DNA from: an uncultured Methanobrevibacter sp.
Lineage (GTDB): Archaea; Methanobacteriota; Methanobacteria; Methanobacteriales; Methanobacteriaceae
Length of the DNA: 7,385 nt
Direction: 5' to 3'
Assembly (NCBI RefSeq): GCF_937906425.1
Contig: NZ_CALCYR010000202.1
Coordinates: 1-7,385, forward strand
Shown: positions 5,157-7,385 of the stretch, one piece after another
How the letters are laid out: each line of letters begins with the position of its first letter
Numbering within the stretch: position 1 is the first letter of the stretch
Made by a program: the position numbers and the translations under genes
Notes under the pieces: generated by a model
Database searches by the model: none
The model's input: the letters and a program-made list of their open reading frames with translations, nothing else
What the model was told of the DNA's origin: nothing

Positions 5157-5603
5157 TTATAAAAATGCATTTTCAGCATTCCTAGAAATCTTTTCCAAGG
5201 AAGCAGTTAATGCCAATAATTCATCATCATCAATGCCTTTCAACATTTCATTTGCCCACTGTTCAAAAAGATCAAACAATTGTTTACAAATCTCTTTTCC
5301 TTTTTCAGTCAAGTAAATCAATTTCTTAGTATTGTTTTCTTCATCAATTTCCTTAATGATCAAACCTTTATTCAACAAATGCTTAGTAGTCTTACTAATA
5401 TTTGCTTCAGTTACATGAAATTGCCTAACAAGATCTATTTGATTTAACTGACCTTCTTTTTTATATATTGCTAACAATATATGTATTTCTCCAATAGTAA
5501 CATTTAATGAATCAATATTGTTTTTAAAAAAGGATTCATAACTTTTTACTATAATCATTATCTGATTAAAATAATCAGGAAGATTTTCATTATTATTTAC
5601 CAT
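5157..5603 (-). CDS. MarR-family winged helix-turn-helix transcriptional regulator
   Basis: A 148-residue protein of typical MarR length. An N-terminal dimerisation helix (about 8-30) leads to the winged helix domain: helix-turn-helix at roughly 53-79 (LNQIDLVRQFHVTEANISKT then TKHLLNKGLI), a wing with DEENNTKKLIYLTEKG at 87-102, and a C-terminal dimerisation helix pair (103-147). MarR proteins bind dyads as dimers and commonly respond to small molecules or redox state; the single cysteine (C106) gives no clear redox switch. The ATG is preceded by AGGGG about seven bases upstream. It lies alone, in the same direction as hdrCB and about 700 bp upstream of hdrC, and is the only regulator in the window. 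Its ligand and targets are not evident. Family is firm; a link to hdrCB is only positional. Confidence 0.9.
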   Translation of the reverse strand: MVNNNENLPDYFNQIMIIVKSYESFFKNNIDSLNVTIGEIHILLAIYKKEGQLNQIDLVRQFHVTEANISKTTKHLLNKGLIIKEIDEENNTKKLIYLTEKGKEICKQLFDLFEQWANEMLKGIDDDELLALTASLEKISRNAENAFL

Positions 5604-5706
5604 TAAATTACCCCTAAAATATAATTAATACTGCTAGCAAAAATTAATCTAAAATTAATGAAGCTTATTCAGCATATGTTTTTTAAAGTGAAAATTTTAT
5701 AAATAT

Positions 5707-5716
5707 CTCTATATAC
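5707..5716 (-). promoter_or_regulatory. Possible promoter of the MarR gene
   Basis: The minus strand reads AAACCTTTTGTATATAG, with a TATA-like box around 5707-5716 preceded by AAACCTTTT much as in the hdrC promoter (AAAACCTTTATATA). It would give a leader of about 80 bases. Other TATA-like stretches (5693-5703 and 5734-5742) compete, so the choice is uncertain. Confidence 0.3.
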
Positions 5717-5899
5717 AAAAGGTTTATACTTCATTATATAAAAATGTAATGATAAAAATTAATTATATAAGCTTAAAAGAAAAATCAATATTGAAAAATA
5801 AGCAGAATATATTATTAAGTTTTTAAATTAAATTTTTTAGAAAAAATAGAACTATTAACTTAATAAAGTTAACATAATGGAATTTACTGCTTTTTTAGT

Positions 5900-5963
5900 T
5901 TATTCAATTTTAAATGATTGATTAAACAATCAAGTATAAAAAAACTCAAATAAAATTGAATAA
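5900..5963. repeat. 13-base inverted repeat enclosing a smaller hairpin
   Basis: TTATTCAATTTTA (5900-5912) and TAAAATTGAATAA (5951-5963) are perfect 13-base arms. The 38 bases between contain a second inverted repeat, TGATTG (5915-5920) with CAATCA (5927-5932). The nested layout could be a small structured RNA, but the arms are almost all A/T, the flanks do not look like a gene, and chance is not excluded. Confidence 0.3.
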
Positions 5964-6044
5964 TACAAAAATAAGTATTAATATTAAAAATAAAAAAAGA
6001 ATTAATGATTAAAAATTTTAAAAAAAAGTTTATAATTTTTTAAA

Positions 6045-6101
6045 AAAATGAATAATTTTTAATAAATCAGGAAAATGTTTATTAAAATGAATAATTTTTA
6101 A
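6045..6101. repeat. 18-base direct repeat, 39 bases apart
   Basis: The same 18 bases, AAAATGAATAATTTTTAA, occur at 6045-6062 and 6084-6101. The intervening sequence is not repeated. Simple in composition, but identical over its length. Confidence 0.55.
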
Positions 6102-6130
6102 AAAACAATAAGATTATTTTGATTAAAACC

Positions 6131-6237
6131 AGTATTTTTATGAAAAAATAATGAAAAATACCTAAATAATATTTTAATAAAATAGTATTCTTTATGAATA
6201 AATAATGAAAAATACCTAAATAATATTAAAAATATAT
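6131..6237. repeat. Two tandem copies of a 53-base unit
   Basis: The unit starting AGTATTTTTATGAA at 6131-6183 is repeated at once from 6184 (AGTATTCTTTATGAA), with one inserted base. A 28-base block containing TGAAAAATACCTAAATAAT is identical in both (6146-6173 and 6200-6227). The second copy decays after 6227. This is a recent-looking tandem duplication. Confidence 0.75.
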
Positions 6238-6325
6238 TTAATAATTAACAGAGTTTAATTAGAATAAAAATTAATACTAATAAAATACTTATTTAAAATA
6301 GTTTAAAATTAAACTAGAATAAAAA

Positions 6326-6478
6326 TTATGCTAATAAAATACTAATTTAAATTTAAATTTACACAAACAATTTAAAAGTAATGCCAATGAAATACTAATT
6401 TAAATTTACACAAACAATTTAAAAGTAATGCTAATAAAATACTAATTTAAATTTAATTTACACAAACAATTTTAAAGG
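6326..6478 (+). repeat. Three tandem copies of the leader of the ArcS-like gene
   Basis: Copies lie at 6326-6378 (53 bases), 6379-6425 (47) and 6426-6478 (53). Each reads TRATG-CYAATRAAATACTAATTTAAATTT, a variable AAATTT/AATTT spacer, then ACACAAACAATTTAAAAG. A diverged partial copy precedes them (about 6251-6315, sharing AGAATAAAAATT and CTAATAAAATACT). The last copy ends in TTTTAAAGGA, the ribosome binding site region of the gene at 6492, so each unit seems to be a duplicated promoter-leader segment. Confidence 0.75.
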
Positions 6479-6494
6479 AAATAATGATAAAATG
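6475..6494 (+). promoter_or_regulatory. Ribosome binding site with a possible three-codon overlapping ORF
   Basis: AAAGGA lies 12 bases before the ATG at 6492, rather far. Closer to it is an ATG at 6484 that opens ATG-ATA-AAA-TGA, whose stop overlaps the gene's start as ATGA. Ribosomes loading at the first ATG could restart at the second. This may be accidental. Confidence 0.3.
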
Positions 6495-7226
6495 AAACAA
6501 TTTGAAATTAAAAGTCATGATGGACCTGGAAGATATGGAAAATTAGGGGAAGAAGAAACTCCGCTTATCATAAACAGAAATGATTTTACAATTGCAGAAG
6601 ATGAATCCTCAGCCTATGACATTGAAAGGGAAATAGCTGAATGGAGCGTTAATGAAACAATCAAACTTGCAAAGGAATCAGAAATTAAGGAAATTGCAAC
6701 AATACAGGGAAGCAAATACATTGATTTACGTATCAAATGCCTTAAGGAACTTGAGGCCATGGGATATAATGGATTCATAATTGCAAATGCAGATGACCTT
6801 ATTCTTCATCCAAGAGACCTTATTGACCTTATTGTCAATCTTAGAAAAAACATGAAATCATCAAGTTATCTTATTTTCCCATTTGCAGAAGCCCAATTCA
6901 TACCTCTTCTTGCATACATGGGAGTGGATGGATTCTTTGATGAGATTGGCGAATATTACAGTTATATTGATGTTTTAATGAGTCCGACTAAAAACTATGA
7001 CCTAAAGACCTATAAGATCTATGAAATGACAAGGGAAGAGATAGAAAAATACAATAAGAACACTATTGACTTTGTATTAAGGGAAGTTAGGGAACACATG
7101 AAAAATGGAAGTTTGAGAAATCTTGTAGAAGAGAGATCTGCAACAAGTCCTCAATACGCTTCTGCATTAAGAATACTTGACAAGGAATATTCAGATTATC
7201 TTTTAGAGTATAGTCAGTTATATTAA
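6492..7226 (+). CDS. Stand-alone TGT-like domain protein related to archaeosine synthase (ArcS/TgtA)
   Basis: A 244-residue soluble protein. The start QFEIKSHDGPGRYGKLG matches the opening of archaeal TGT and ArcS proteins (FEIK...D...R.GKL). Residues 92-150, with YIDLRIKCLKELEAMGYNGFIIAN, then IFPFAEAQFIPLLAYMGVDGFFDE, resemble the later part of the TGT barrel, and LRNLVEERSATSPQYASALRIL near the end is like the close of the TGT-like domain of ArcS. These enzymes make archaeosine at position 15 of archaeal tRNA. The protein lacks the later ArcS domains and the PUA domain, and no TGT-style nucleophile context (DSGG/DSGAF) is visible, so it may be a non-catalytic or split subunit. The downstream terminator argues against a fused partner nearby. 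The name rests on remembered motifs; family is likely, exact role open. Confidence 0.65.
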   Translation: MKQFEIKSHDGPGRYGKLGEEETPLIINRNDFTIAEDESSAYDIEREIAEWSVNETIKLAKESEIKEIATIQGSKYIDLRIKCLKELEAMGYNGFIIANADDLILHPRDLIDLIVNLRKNMKSSSYLIFPFAEAQFIPLLAYMGVDGFFDEIGEYYSYIDVLMSPTKNYDLKTYKIYEMTREEIEKYNKNTIDFVLREVREHMKNGSLRNLVEERSATSPQYASALRILDKEYSDYLLEYSQLY

Positions 7227-7237
7227 TTGTATAAATT

Positions 7238-7306
7238 TTTAGAGCATGATTTAAATGAATTCTAATTCTTTAAAGTATAACTGCTCTAAATAATCATTTT
7301 TTCATT
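7238..7306 (+). terminator. Two-part hairpin and U-tract after the ArcS-like gene
   Basis: An outer stem TTTAGAGCA (7238-7246) / TGCTCTAAA (7282-7290) is perfect over nine bases. Nested inside is TTTAAA-T-GAATT (7250-7261) / AATTC-TTTAAA (7264-7274), eleven pairs with one bulge. After a short spacer comes a run of six T (7297-7302) and more T-rich sequence. It begins 11 bases after the stop codon, and is larger and more structured than the other terminators here. Confidence 0.6.
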
Positions 7307-7385
7307 ATTTAAACTTTAAATTTTTATTGATTTTTAAAATAAACACAATTTTATTATTTTAAAAAAAGAGATTAAATTAAAATAA
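7306..7385. other. A/T-rich right edge, no gene seen
   Basis: The last 80 bases hold no frame or clear signal. A run of A near 7361-7367 could be the U-tract end of a minus-strand gene beyond the window. Confidence 0.4.

Larger units (their letters stand above)
5604..6491. other. Long non-coding region between the divergent MarR and ArcS-like genes
   Basis: Nearly 890 bases without a credible reading frame on either strand; stops are dense in every frame. It must hold the promoters of both divergent genes. Its left half is unique A/T-rich sequence with an inverted repeat at 5900-5963. Its right half, from about 6045, consists largely of short tandem or closely spaced direct repeats (periods of about 39, 53 and 47-53 bases). 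No tRNA, CRISPR array or GC-rich structured RNA was seen. Confidence 0.6.

Noticed and set aside
6131..6478. CRISPR-like array
   Set aside because: The units are contiguous, near-identical tandem copies without unique spacers of constant length, and no cas gene is near.
5604..6491. Hidden small gene or non-coding RNA in the long gap
   Set aside because: Stops are dense in all frames and no GC-rich island, as expected for structured RNA in such a genome, is visible.

Overview
The window comes from a very AT-rich euryarchaeal methanogen, most likely a member of the Methanobacteriales such as Methanobrevibacter or Methanosphaera. The evidence is the soluble heterodisulfide reductase pair HdrC-HdrB encoded without an adjacent hdrA, two small proteins that resemble methanogen-specific families (DUF2096 and DUF749), a protein resembling archaeosine-tRNA enzymes, archaeal TATA-type promoters, AGGAG/AGGTG-type ribosome binding sites and long A/T-only intergenic regions. 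The genus is inference; the order is fairly safe.

Layout. Six genes lie on the minus strand and one on the plus strand. From the left: a COG2129-like metallophosphoesterase (84-794, -); a two-gene unit of a DUF749-like protein (1641-1910, -) and a DUF2096-like protein (1117-1644, -) joined by an ATGA stop/start overlap; the hdrC-hdrB operon (hdrC 3368-4456, -, then hdrB 2458-3345, -) with its own promoter, a dyad-rich upstream region and a terminator; a MarR-type regulator (5157-5603, -) transcribed towards hdrC from about 700 bp away; about 890 bp of non-coding DNA built partly from short tandem duplications; and a plus-strand gene (6492-7226) for a stand-alone TGT-like domain related to archaeosine synthase ArcS.

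How the genes fit together. HdrB and HdrC are the catalytic and electron-transfer subunits of the complex that reduces the CoM-S-S-CoB heterodisulfide at the end of methanogenesis; HdrA and the hydrogenase or formate dehydrogenase partners are not in the window. The MarR-type regulator is the only transcription factor here and is a candidate, unproven regulator of hdrCB. The other genes are probably independent units, each with its own promoter and U-rich terminator.

Most notable: HdrC carries an N-terminal extension of about 178 residues, extremely acidic, ahead of a core of canonical length; a GC-containing perfect dyad lies just upstream of the hdrC TATA box; terminator hairpins of three minus-strand units include the stop codon; the ArcS-like protein lacks the C-terminal domains of full-length ArcS and its leader is preceded by tandem copies of itself. 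No CRISPR array, mobile element, tRNA or rRNA was recognised.
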